NCBI GenBank assembly: GCA_002367235.1
Contig: DFBC01000117.1
Location: 1-21,234, forward strand
From: Cellvibrionales bacterium UBA3090
GTDB lineage: Bacteria; Pseudomonadota; Gammaproteobacteria; Pseudomonadales; Porticoccaceae
Length of the DNA: 21,234 nt
Reading direction: 5' to 3'
Positions 1 through 7,476 of the stretch are shown here, in pieces. The position numbers and the translations under genes were made by a program. The notes beneath the pieces are model-generated. The model saw only the letters and a list, made by a program, of their open reading frames with translations, did no database searches and was not told the DNA's origin. The number at the start of each line of letters is the position of its first letter. The first letter of the stretch is position 1.

Positions 1-629
1 GGGCCTAGCGCGTTAGTATCTTGGCCGGCATAAAACTCTACAGCGGGTTCGAGCCAGGGAGAAAGTCTATAGCGTAGTTGAAGGGCAGCAGTCGTTTCTA
101 TTTCATCGTCTATATCAGAGCCCCATTCATAGGAGGTGATAAAGTTGGCTGTACTGCTCCACTGGCCCCATTCTTTTTCTACCAATATACCGGTTGAATA
201 TTCCCAAATGCTTTCATGAGCTTCTTTTTCAAGTTCAAACAATAATCCCCAGTCTGCCCAGTATTCACCCTGTTCAGTAAGTTGCCATTTAGCCTCTAAT
301 TCATAGGCTTCTAACTCGAACCCCATATCTTCAGATTTTTCTCCAACCAGATAGACCTCACCAAACCACCGGTCCCCAAAAGCCCTGCCATAGGAAAAGC
401 GATACAGTTGAAAATGATCGTCAACCCCGGGTTGGTCATCTTGGTGGATGGCACGTAATTCTATTTCTTGTTCGAGTGCATCGACATAAGGATGATAGAC
501 CTTATCTACCACGGCGCCATCTGCCAAGCATTGTAACGTTAGCGCCAGGGCACAGGCCGAGAACAGCCACTTAGACGTTTTACTATGGGTCGCTGGTACT
601 TTGGGTAATGAGTTTTGGATTTTGTTCAT
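1..629 (-). CDS. Exported beta-rich, outer-membrane-like protein (partial, C-terminus off left edge)
   Basis: An open frame of 209 codons starts with ATG at 629 and runs without a stop off the left edge, so the C-terminus is missing. The N-terminus looks like a signal peptide: basic residues (HSKTSK), then a hydrophobic stretch (WLFSACALALTLQCLA) ending near residue 36. The rest has no membrane helices. It is rich in alternating hydrophobic/charged and aromatic segments, such as RFSYGRAFGDRWFGEVYLV and LRYRLSPWLEPAVEFYAGQD, as expected for antiparallel beta strands of an outer-membrane barrel. Its ATG lies one base past the stop of the FTR1 permease gene, so it is almost certainly cotranscribed and probably translationally coupled with it. 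I do not recognise a named family. A role in the outer-membrane step of metal uptake is inference from position only. Confidence 0.7.
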   Translation of the reverse strand, partial: MNKIQNSLPKVPATHSKTSKWLFSACALALTLQCLADGAVVDKVYHPYVDALEQEIELRAIHQDDQPGVDDHFQLYRFSYGRAFGDRWFGEVYLVGEKSEDMGFELEAYELEAKWQLTEQGEYWADWGLLFELEKEAHESIWEYSTGILVEKEWGQWSSTANFITSYEWGSDIDDEIETTAALQLRYRLSPWLEPAVEFYAGQDTNALG

Positions 630-630
630 A

Positions 631-1428
631 TTATGATTTCGGTGCGGCGTTGTTTAACCAAACGGTAAATTTAGTACCTATGAGTATTAGCAGCATGCCA
701 ATGACATAGCCGAGCCCTTGATATAAAGATGGGGTCGCTTCATAGCCAATGAGTGCATATAACAAATGTCCTAAAACAGAATTCTCGGGAAGTAACTCGG
801 AGCTGTCCCAAAGTATTCTGGAATAGGGGAGCCAATCAGCCTGAGTCAGTAATAGTGTTGCCTGAGAGGCCATGTTGCCTGCGACGAGTGAGAGTAGTAA
901 TAAGCCCGTAAGGGCTATCCATTTTGACGGTAACCCAAGCAGGCTGTAGTAGATTAAAACGCCTGCACTGATGCCTATCCCGGCGCCGATGCCCGCTCCA
1001 ATCAGCGTGGGCTGAACATTTGATGGGTCTGTTATAGCGCCACCGATATAGATAAAAATTTCTGAAACTTCTCTGGTCAGTGCGAGAGAAACAATGAATA
1101 GCATACAGAGAATAAATTCACGGTTATGCCCTTGGCTGGGTTGATGATCTGGACGCCCTAGATGCCGGGCAGCGAAAATTGATAACAGCAACATGATCGA
1201 TAGCTGTATAAATGCATTTGTCACCTCTTGCCCTACATAGTCAAACCATTCAGAAATTTGAGCCATATTGAGTGCATAAAGAAAGGCCCCCAGGCAACCA
1301 ATAATAATGGCGGCAACGATCCAGCGGTGCCCAACATCCCGGAGTCGCGTGAAGGCTAGCAGAACACTAATCAGTAATGCCGCCTCCAGGATTTCCTGGA
1401 GAATCAAAACGACGGAGTTCAGGAACAT
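631..1428 (-). CDS. FTR1-family iron permease
   Basis: This is a 265-residue integral membrane protein with about seven hydrophobic segments, matching the FTR1/EfeU family of high-affinity iron permeases of the inner membrane. Family members carry two REXXE-type motifs for iron. The second is intact here (REVSE, residues 119-123), while the first reads QEILE (11-15), with Gln in place of the usual Arg. Length is close to that of bacterial FTR1 proteins. The gene follows the cupredoxin gene by 19 bp and abuts the next gene by 1 bp. No EfeO/EfeB or P19 homologue is visible, so the cupredoxin is the likely periplasmic partner, as in FtrB/FtrC-like systems (inference). Family assignment is firm; substrate (Fe3+ or Fe2+) is not decided by the sequence. 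Confidence 0.9.
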   Translation of the reverse strand: MFLNSVVLILQEILEAALLISVLLAFTRLRDVGHRWIVAAIIIGCLGAFLYALNMAQISEWFDYVGQEVTNAFIQLSIMLLLSIFAARHLGRPDHQPSQGHNREFILCMLFIVSLALTREVSEIFIYIGGAITDPSNVQPTLIGAGIGAGIGISAGVLIYYSLLGLPSKWIALTGLLLLSLVAGNMASQATLLLTQADWLPYSRILWDSSELLPENSVLGHLLYALIGYEATPSLYQGLGYVIGMLLILIGTKFTVWLNNAAPKS

Positions 1429-1447
1429 AATTGGAATAGGCCTATAG

Positions 1448-1795
1448 TCATGGGGCTGTTACCACTACTTTTCCCTGGGCTGTTTTTGGGTAGAACTCAC
1501 CAAAAAAAGGATATTCACCCGGCGGGAGAGGGCCAATAAAAATAACCGCTTTACGATGACCAGAAATAACCTTTTCCCGGTTCAGTTCGTAACTTTCAAA
1601 CTCTTCCGCTGTTGGATCGAGGTTGATGAGCAATAGTTTTACCTTGGTGTTTGCTGGGATTTCTATCGTTGCTGGAAAAAACAAGTGATCCTGAATTTTT
1701 ATTTCGATGGTGGGCGTCGCGGCCATTGAATAACAACTGATAAGACTAAGCGTCAGGCTCGTAAATAGTCTTAGCCGGGATAGCTTAATTAACAT
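1448..1795 (-). CDS. Exported cupredoxin-domain protein (FTR1 partner)
   Basis: This 115-residue protein is read from the ATG at 1795. The same frame is open further upstream to 1897, but that would add residues antisense-free of signal features and deeper inside the kinase gene, whereas this ATG gives a clean signal peptide (basic KLSRLR, hydrophobic core, cleavage near SMA-A at residue 25). The mature part is a single small beta domain of the cupredoxin type seen beside FTR1 permeases: an EEFES...LNREKV segment (65-76), IGPLPPGEYPFF (87-98) and a TAQG turn (105-108). No Cys is present in the mature protein, and the position usually written as His in FFxxFHP is Tyr102, so a blue-copper site is unlikely. 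The start overlaps the end of the kinase gene by 11 bp. It probably handles periplasmic iron or copper for the permease (inference). Confidence 0.8.
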   Translation of the reverse strand: MLIKLSRLRLFTSLTLSLISCYSMAATPTIEIKIQDHLFFPATIEIPANTKVKLLLINLDPTAEEFESYELNREKVISGHRKAVIFIGPLPPGEYPFFGEFYPKTAQGKVVVTAP

Positions 1796-3128
1796 CTGTT
1801 TGCATCGGTTGCGCATCAGTTTTGAAGGCCTTATTGAAGAGGACAGTAAAAGCCGTTCCGCTATCGAAGCGGGAGGCGCTGATACTGATATTGGCATGAT
1901 GTAATTCAGCGATATGGCTAACTATAGTCAGTCCCAGTCCACAGCCTTGAACTGCTGCCACTTCGGGGTTATTGCTAAGTCGCTGAAAACGCTCAAATAC
2001 CTTGTTGTAATCCTCGGGGGCGATGCCGGGGCCAGAGTCTTCAACCTTTAGGCATACCTGAGAATCAGTTTCTTCGATAGACACCAGAACATTGCCACCT
2101 TCTGGCGTGTACTTATTGGCATTACTGAGTAGGTTTTGCAGTAAAGTGCTTAGGGTAAAGCTGTCACCTAGAATGAAGCAATCGGTGCCTTCCAGTGATA
2201 AATTCTGGTGCTTGTTTTCAAATACATCATGCTGATCTGCTATGACATCCTGAGCGAGCATGTAGAGGTTGATTCGGTTAAACAGGTTTGAAAATTCACT
2301 TGGGCTGGAGCGATATAAAGACAGCAATTGTTCCACTAGGTGTTGCATCCGATCAACACCGGACTGCAATTGTAAGAATGGTTCACTATCAACGGCTAAT
2401 TCATCTCTCAGGTTATGCAGTTGAATTTTAAGGGCGCTAATGGGCGTCCGTAGTTCATGCGCAGCATCTGTGGTGAATCTTTTTTCACGTTCCAGCGCTC
2501 CGCCCACTCGACCAATCAGTGCATTGATGGAATGAACAACCTGTTCAAGTTCTCTTTTTAGTGCCGGAGTTTCGATGGGCGTCAGATCGTGAACCTGTTT
2601 GTCTTTCAATTGCTGAGAAAGGTCGTTCAGGGGTTTTAGTCCGCGACTGACAATGAGCCAGATAAGCAGCCCAATCATGGGTATTCCCAATACGATGGGG
2701 AGTACCGCTTTTATGACCACATTTTCGGCGAGAGCAAATCGAAGATCTGATCTTTCTGCCGCGATAACCCAGTTTTCATTTTTTGGATCATAATAGACGA
2801 GTGTTCTCCACCGGTAGCCGTTGAAATTTGCGTCTCCAAAGCCTGGAAAGAGATCGGTAATTATTGTGTTTTTTGTATTACTCGATGCTGAGACAAGTTG
2901 ATTGTTATGCCAGACCTGATATTCGAAGTTACTTAAATGGTTAAGGCTGTCCGTGTCCTGATCTAAGGGGAGCTTGGCAATGAGCTTGGCCGTGTGAAGT
3001 AATTGGTCATCAAAAAGTTTTTCTGCTTCATGCAAGCTGGATTTATAGCCTTGAAGTGCGGCGACAAAGTTAAATAATGTCAGAGCTGCAAGTATTGAGG
3101 CGACGAGGAATACTCGAATAGACCTCAC
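1785..3128 (-). CDS. Two-component sensor histidine kinase, QseC-like
   Basis: This is a 447-residue inner-membrane kinase. A first transmembrane helix (about 5-27) is followed by a periplasmic region of roughly 110 residues resembling the 2CSK-type sensor (LFDDQLLHTAKLIAKL), then a second helix (about 137-161), a HAMP-like linker and the kinase core. The H box is DAAHELRTPISALK with phospho-acceptor His224. The N box is QNLLSNANKYTPEGG (331-345), the G1 box DSGPGIA (364-370), an F box follows (VFERFQR), and the G2 box is GCGLGL (395-400). All residues needed for activity are present. The start codon is GTG and overlaps the response-regulator stop (GTGA). The gene sits between its regulator and the cupredoxin/FTR1 pair, so a metal or envelope signal is plausible; the ligand cannot be read from sequence. 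Confidence 0.95.
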   Translation of the reverse strand: MRSIRVFLVASILAALTLFNFVAALQGYKSSLHEAEKLFDDQLLHTAKLIAKLPLDQDTDSLNHLSNFEYQVWHNNQLVSASSNTKNTIITDLFPGFGDANFNGYRWRTLVYYDPKNENWVIAAERSDLRFALAENVVIKAVLPIVLGIPMIGLLIWLIVSRGLKPLNDLSQQLKDKQVHDLTPIETPALKRELEQVVHSINALIGRVGGALEREKRFTTDAAHELRTPISALKIQLHNLRDELAVDSEPFLQLQSGVDRMQHLVEQLLSLYRSSPSEFSNLFNRINLYMLAQDVIADQHDVFENKHQNLSLEGTDCFILGDSFTLSTLLQNLLSNANKYTPEGGNVLVSIEETDSQVCLKVEDSGPGIAPEDYNKVFERFQRLSNNPEVAAVQGCGLGLTIVSHIAELHHANISISASRFDSGTAFTVLFNKAFKTDAQPMQTDVN

Positions 3129-3784
3129 GTGAGCTGAACCTTATAGCCAACACCGCGAACAGTTTTTATAAAATCAGTGCCGAGTTTTTTGCGAAGGTGG
3201 TGAATGTGTACTTCCAGGGCATTACTACAGACTTCTTCGCCCCAGCTGTAGAGACGAGCTTCTAGAGTGGCGCGGGTAATGACTTTCCCCGCGCTTTCCA
3301 TCAAGCTTTTCAGCAGCATGTATTCTTTGCGTGATAATTCCAGTTCATGGTTCTTAGCGGTGACCATCTGGGTTGTGGTATCCAGAGACACATCGCCAAT
3401 GGTAATTAGCGCAGACTGAATTGTGCCAAGCCTTCGCTCCAGTACTCGCAAGCGTGCCAATAACTCGGTCATCTCAAAGGGTTTGGAAAGGTAGTCGTCG
3501 GCGCCGCAGTCTAATCCTTGAACCTTATCATCAATGCTATCTCTGGCTGTCAGTAGAATGACAGGCAGCGAGGTCGATTTTTTACGTATTTTCTGAAGAA
3601 CGATAAGTCCGTCCATGTCGGGTAACCCAAGATCAAGTACGACGATATCGGGCTGTTCGGTGGCAATGACATGCAGGCAATCCTTGCCATTTTCCACATG
3701 GTTGACGGTATACCCCTGTTTTTGCAATGCAGTTTGCAGGCCTCTGGCAAGAGGCCTGTCGTCTTCCACAATAAGTATTTGCAT
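3125..3784 (-). CDS. OmpR/QseB-type response regulator
   Basis: This 219-residue protein has an N-terminal receiver domain and a C-terminal winged-helix DNA-binding domain of the OmpR class. The acidic pocket is EDD (7-9), the phospho-acceptor is Asp51 in LDLGLPDMDG, Thr79 is the switch residue and Lys101 lies in the KPF motif. The C-terminal half shows the usual LSRKEYMLLKSLM and ALEVHIHHLRKKLG signatures followed by TVRGVGYKV. It is the cognate partner of the adjacent kinase (4-bp overlap). A good ribosome-binding stretch (GAGAAAAG) precedes the ATG. The gene follows the TPR gene by 10 bp, so the pair may be expressed from the long operon and autoregulate it. The target promoters are unknown. 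Confidence 0.95.
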   Translation of the reverse strand: MQILIVEDDRPLARGLQTALQKQGYTVNHVENGKDCLHVIATEQPDIVVLDLGLPDMDGLIVLQKIRKKSTSLPVILLTARDSIDDKVQGLDCGADDYLSKPFEMTELLARLRVLERRLGTIQSALITIGDVSLDTTTQMVTAKNHELELSRKEYMLLKSLMESAGKVITRATLEARLYSWGEEVCSNALEVHIHHLRKKLGTDFIKTVRGVGYKVQLT

Positions 3785-3794
3785 CTTTTCTCAG

Positions 3795-4451
3795 TTAATG
3801 TGAGAGTTTTTTCTCAATAGTGGCCAGAGCATTAGCGATCTCTTTTTGCCTGCCCGCATCAGCTAGTGGGCGGTTAGGACGAGGCGCGGCCTTTTGTGCC
3901 TTTAGGAGATAGACTTTCGCTTCCTGAAAACGTTTCTCCTGGATAAGATAATCGCCGAAAAAATAGTTGCTATCAATACCATTAGGATTTATAGCGAGCG
4001 CCTTTCTGAGCAGCTCTTCAGCTTTTTTATCATTACCAAATCCGATGGGCCAGCCGGGTACATTAAAATAGAGCGTTCCCAGGCTAGTATAGGCTGAACC
4101 ATTCAGGGCTTCCGGTTCAATGCTTAGGGCGCGTTCAAGATCTTTCTTGGATGCTTTGGCAAGAGAAAGTGCACCGAGTCCACCTTTCGCTCCAGCGTAA
4201 GTCGATTTAATAATGCCTTGCCAGATCCAGCCTTCAGCAGCATTAGGATAATTGGCTACTACTTTTTCAGCATCTGCCATGAGTGTTTCAAATGCTGCGA
4301 GCTTGGTTTTTTCATGCAGTTGATAGTTGACCTCAGCCCAGCGATGCTGAAGCCTGGTTATGTCCTGGTTTAAGTCCGCCCAGGTCGGCCCAGAACACAG
4401 ACTCAAAAGTAGAAGCGTGGTTACAAGGGTGCTGATAGTGGGTTGTTTCAT
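3795..4451 (-). CDS. Exported tetratricopeptide-repeat protein
   Basis: This 218-residue protein has a signal peptide (hydrophobic VTTLLLLSLCS, likely cleavage after Ala25 in PTWA-D) and an alpha-helical body with TPR-like helix pairs. Recognisable repeat pieces are AEGWIWQGIIKSTYA, KKDLERALSIEPEALNGSAY, KKAEELLRKALAINPNGIDS and EAKVYLLKAQKAAPRPN. Between the repeats sits a conserved-looking insertion, NVPGWPIGFGNDKKAEE. It is probably a periplasmic scaffold. TPR proteins of this shape occur in many proteobacteria without a defined function, so I give no reaction. It lies 17 bp after the SDR gene and 10 bp before the response regulator, bridging the enzyme block and the sensory/iron block of the same-strand run. 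Confidence 0.85.
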   Translation of the reverse strand: MKQPTISTLVTTLLLLSLCSGPTWADLNQDITRLQHRWAEVNYQLHEKTKLAAFETLMADAEKVVANYPNAAEGWIWQGIIKSTYAGAKGGLGALSLAKASKKDLERALSIEPEALNGSAYTSLGTLYFNVPGWPIGFGNDKKAEELLRKALAINPNGIDSNYFFGDYLIQEKRFQEAKVYLLKAQKAAPRPNRPLADAGRQKEIANALATIEKKLSH

Positions 4452-4468
4452 TGATAGGGATCCTTATC

Positions 4469-5254
4469 TTACTGGTCGGTAAACTGTCTAATAATCGGAA
4501 TTTTTTTGACGAGGGCCGAGTGAACTATCGTTGGAAATAAAGCGTTTAATTTTACAAATAGTTTTTCTGGCCAGCCGACATAGCGGTGATGTTTGTTTGA
4601 TTTAAGCAGCGTGATTAGTTCTTGGGCTACTTGCACAGGGGTATCAGTTGCGTTGCCAAGAGCATCATTTAATTTATTTATCTGGTGTGAGTTAAGTGTG
4701 GTATCTGTTGCTCTGGGTGCCAGATACAACACTTTAATAGTCGTGTCTGCTAGCTCCCTTTGAAGTGCTTCGGTGAAACCTCTCAGGCCAAATTTACTGG
4801 CGCAGTAGGTAGTGAACCCCGGATGGCCTATGCTGCCAAAGGTTGATCCTACATTCACAATAGCCGCTTCAGGCTTTTGCTTTAATAGGGGTAACAATCG
4901 GTTGCAAAGCAGCATTGGTGATAGCAGGTTGGTGACCATGATTTTTTCAATAGAGTCTACGGACTGTTGCTCAAAAAACTGAAAATCCATAATGCCGGCT
5001 AGATTGATCATTAAATCGAGGCCGGTAGATTGTATGCATTGTTTGATAATCAGTTCTCGGCCTTCTGAGGTGTTGAGATCTGCAATGATAATGATAGGGG
5101 TGCCGGCTATTTTTTTTGCCAGCGTTTGCAGTGCTTGTTCTTTTCGACCAACCAGAATTAATTGAGCACCCTGGTCGTCTAGGGCCTGCGCGACAGCCGC
5201 ACCAATTCCACCAGATGCCCCGGTCACTAACACTGTTTTATCTTTGAGGTTCAT
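4469..5254 (-). CDS. Short-chain dehydrogenase/reductase (SDR)
   Basis: This is a 261-residue classical SDR. The cofactor motif TGASGGIG is at 11-18, an Asp follows the second strand region (ADLN, 59-61), the structural NLAG motif is at 84-87, Asn109 lies in helix 4, and the catalytic triad Ser137, Tyr150 and Lys154 (YCASK) is complete. It should be an active cytoplasmic NAD(P)H-dependent oxidoreductase on a hydroxyl/carbonyl substrate. The C-terminal 40 residues include a hydrophobic/basic stretch (WPEKLFVKLNALFPTIVHSALVKKIP), shown here only in outline, which resembles SDRs that work near membranes on lipid-like substrates. Its neighbours, a diiron oxidase and an acyl ligase (gap 14 bp), suggest it reduces or oxidises an intermediate of their pathway (inference). 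Confidence 0.93.
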   Translation of the reverse strand: MNLKDKTVLVTGASGGIGAAVAQALDDQGAQLILVGRKEQALQTLAKKIAGTPIIIIADLNTSEGRELIIKQCIQSTGLDLMINLAGIMDFQFFEQQSVDSIEKIMVTNLLSPMLLCNRLLPLLKQKPEAAIVNVGSTFGSIGHPGFTTYCASKFGLRGFTEALQRELADTTIKVLYLAPRATDTTLNSHQINKLNDALGNATDTPVQVAQELITLLKSNKHHRYVGWPEKLFVKLNALFPTIVHSALVKKIPIIRQFTDQ

Positions 5255-5268
5255 TGCCGTTTCTCTAT

Positions 5269-5943
5269 CTACTGATTAATTGTTGGTATTTGGTGATCGG
5301 TATTGAGGGAACGGAAAATATCGCCGTAGAGCCGATAGAATACCTTTGCTGCGTGGGTAATCAGCGCTTGCTCACTGGGATCTTCTATTTTGTTCATCAG
5401 GTTTTCAAAGAACTTAATATGTTCCTGATCCAGAGATCCGTGAGAATAGAGGTAGGAACAGGCACTTTTGGGTAATGACAGGGTGGCTCGTATTTTATCT
5501 GCGGCTTGTTCGGCAATATTGACACTGGTTCCTTCAAGTACCTGGACCATACCAAAGAAACCAACTGGATTTACCCGGTTCACCATATCGTAGGCATAGG
5601 ACACCATTAATTCGGTTGTTATGTCCGGGGTGCTGTTGCGGGCCGCTTCTTTGTCGTAACCGCATGCGGCGATATCGTTGAGAATCCACTCCTGATGCCC
5701 CAGCTCTTCTTCAATATACTCGGCGACGGCCTCACGTAACCACTCCTTGTCCTCGGGCAATTTGGCTCCAACGCTCATTAGCAGCGGAACCGTATGCTTG
5801 ACGTGGTGGTAGGCCTGTTTGAGAAAAGCGACATAATCATCCAGGGTGATATTTCCCGATAGGCTTTTTTCGATTATGGGTGCACTGAGAAGAACTTGTT
5901 GCGCGTTTCTCGTTTCGTTGTCGAGGGTGTCAAAGAATGCCAT
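5269..5943 (-). CDS. Heme-oxygenase-like diiron oxidase (TenA/UndA-like fold)
   Basis: This 224-residue all-helical protein belongs to the TenA/heme-oxygenase-like superfamily, in the branch that binds non-heme iron. Candidate metal ligands follow the pattern of heme-oxygenase-like diiron oxidases: His46/47/50 in the first core helix (YHHVKH), Glu80 with His83 (EELGH), Glu137 (QVLEGTS) and Asp172 with His175 (SLDQEH). TenA thiaminase-type proteins use a catalytic Cys instead, so this is more likely an oxidase; many databases would still label it a TenA family regulator. Known relatives include UndA, which converts medium-chain fatty acids to terminal alkenes, and several N-oxygenases. The substrate here is unknown. 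An AAGG ribosome-binding site precedes the ATG. It sits between the ligase and SDR genes, so its substrate may be the activated or free acid (inference). Confidence 0.85.
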   Translation of the reverse strand: MAFFDTLDNETRNAQQVLLSAPIIEKSLSGNITLDDYVAFLKQAYHHVKHTVPLLMSVGAKLPEDKEWLREAVAEYIEEELGHQEWILNDIAACGYDKEAARNSTPDITTELMVSYAYDMVNRVNPVGFFGMVQVLEGTSVNIAEQAADKIRATLSLPKSACSYLYSHGSLDQEHIKFFENLMNKIEDPSEQALITHAAKVFYRLYGDIFRSLNTDHQIPTINQ

Positions 5944-5967
5944 TGGAGACCTTTTATGCTGTTGATG

Positions 5968-7476
5968 TTATGCGTTCGTTGTTTGGGGAACGTCCCGGTA
6001 TAAACGCTGAATCTTAGGGGCGTAGTGATTGGCGATAGCGGTTCTTTTTGGTTTGCCATTTTCTGTGACGAGTTGTTGCTCTGATCTGAGTGGCCGTGGT
6101 AGCCGGTACCACTTTTGGATGCGGGCATAGTCAGGCAAATTTTGATTGGTTCTATCGACGATCTGTTGCAACTGATCATCGGTAATTTGTGGCGATCTGG
6201 CCGACAACAATGCTACGCAGTAGGGTTGATCGTCTCCAAATACCACGAAGTCTGAAAATTCAGGGTTCGATAGGAATTCCGATTCCACCCACTCTGGGCT
6301 GATGTTTCTACCAAAACTTGAGATCAGTAAATTTTTACTCCGGCCATTAATATGAAGGAAGCCCGACTCATCCAGTGAACCAATATCACCCGTATGAATA
6401 GGTTTTTGTTCCCAACTGTCAGATTCGTTGACATAACCTAACATCGAGTTACCTGCTACAACGACTTCTCCGTCCTCGATACGAACATCGAGATGAGGAA
6501 GGGGTGTGCCACAACTCCCCAAAAGCTGTTTTCTAGGAGTGTTTAAACTGACCACAGAAGCACACTCCGAAAGACCATAACCTTCGTAGACGGGTATTCC
6601 GATACTCCAGGCTCTTTCCAATAGATCGGGAGCGACTTTGCCACCGCCCACTGCGACAAATCTGAGTGTTGTGGGTGGCTGCCATCCCGAGTTCACCGCG
6701 GTGATCAGCAGAAGTAATATTTGCGGGGTGAGTATCAAGCTATTGGGTTGAAAATGGGTGATCAGCGCAGTCATCTTCTGGCCGACAAGTGATGAGCTAC
6801 CGTTAAAACCAATTTCTTCCAGCGAGGGAATAATGACCTCTCCGCCAGCCAATATTGGGGCGTATAGACCAGCTACATTCTCCAGTAGTGTACTTAGGGG
6901 CAGCAGACACAGGTGTCGTGGTTGCGATAGGCCGACGGCACTGGCTAAATATTTCGCCTGTTTAAGTAGTTGCTCGTTACTCAGGCAGACACCTTTTGGC
7001 GAACCCGTAGAACCGGAGGTATAGGTTATTTTTCCTGTGTTTTCTGGTAGTTGGAATGAGCTATTGTCGTTATTAAGAGTGACGAGTAGTAGGTCCTCGA
7101 GAATCCACTGGTGATTAAGGTCGTCTCTATCGTCCAGAAGGCAGGGGAGTGCCGAGTTGTCAGTGATTATGGCATCAATGGGGGTACTTTGAAGGGCGTG
7201 CTTCAACTGTGCAATAGAAAAAAAAGTGGGCAGTGGGAGCAGGGTGATACCCATATCCTGGCAAGCAAGATCTATCGTAAGCCAATTCAGACTGTTGTCG
7301 CTGTGAAGTACCAGGCTCTTGATATTATTTTCAGCCAAAATAGCTGACATCTCTGAGCATCGTTTTGTCAGGTCGTCGCAGCTTAGGGTGTTTTTAGTAT
7401 CCCTGGCTACGGTCTGATCGCCGGTGTAGAGGTGCTTAAGCTGCGAAATAATACTGGTCATTAGTCTCTCTTTCAT
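5968..7476 (-). CDS. AMP-forming acyl/carboxylate ligase (ANL superfamily)
   Basis: This 502-residue adenylate-forming enzyme activates a carboxylic acid with ATP. Motifs in order: phosphate loop TYTSGSTGSPKGV (151-163), YEGYGLSEC (297-305), HTGD with the ribose-binding Asp (361-364), the hinge GRSKNLL (378-384), and the C-terminal catalytic Lys475 in TENGKPKR. All are intact. It is somewhat short compared with long-chain acyl-CoA synthetases. Whether the acyl group passes to CoA, a carrier protein or an amine is not visible; no acyl-carrier protein is nearby. The annotated ATG at 7476 overlaps the preceding gene by 41 bp; a second in-frame ATG at 7461 has a purine-rich AAAGAGAG just upstream and is an equally good start (497 residues). 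Confidence 0.93.
   Translation of the reverse strand: MKERLMTSIISQLKHLYTGDQTVARDTKNTLSCDDLTKRCSEMSAILAENNIKSLVLHSDNSLNWLTIDLACQDMGITLLPLPTFFSIAQLKHALQSTPIDAIITDNSALPCLLDDRDDLNHQWILEDLLLVTLNNDNSSFQLPENTGKITYTSGSTGSPKGVCLSNEQLLKQAKYLASAVGLSQPRHLCLLPLSTLLENVAGLYAPILAGGEVIIPSLEEIGFNGSSSLVGQKMTALITHFQPNSLILTPQILLLLITAVNSGWQPPTTLRFVAVGGGKVAPDLLERAWSIGIPVYEGYGLSECASVVSLNTPRKQLLGSCGTPLPHLDVRIEDGEVVVAGNSMLGYVNESDSWEQKPIHTGDIGSLDESGFLHINGRSKNLLISSFGRNISPEWVESEFLSNPEFSDFVVFGDDQPYCVALLSARSPQITDDQLQQIVDRTNQNLPDYARIQKWYRLPRPLRSEQQLVTENGKPKRTAIANHYAPKIQRLYRDVPQTTNA

Noticed and set aside
5851..5865. Identical 15-mer ATTTCCCGATAGGCT here and at 16081-16095
   Set aside because: Both copies lie inside unrelated coding genes (diiron oxidase and PPK2). 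One such match in 21 kb is not far from chance expectation, and no longer repeat surrounds it.
5874..6179. 101-residue minus-strand frame spanning the ligase/oxidase junction
   Set aside because: It overlaps the ends of two real genes in another frame and shows no coding features.
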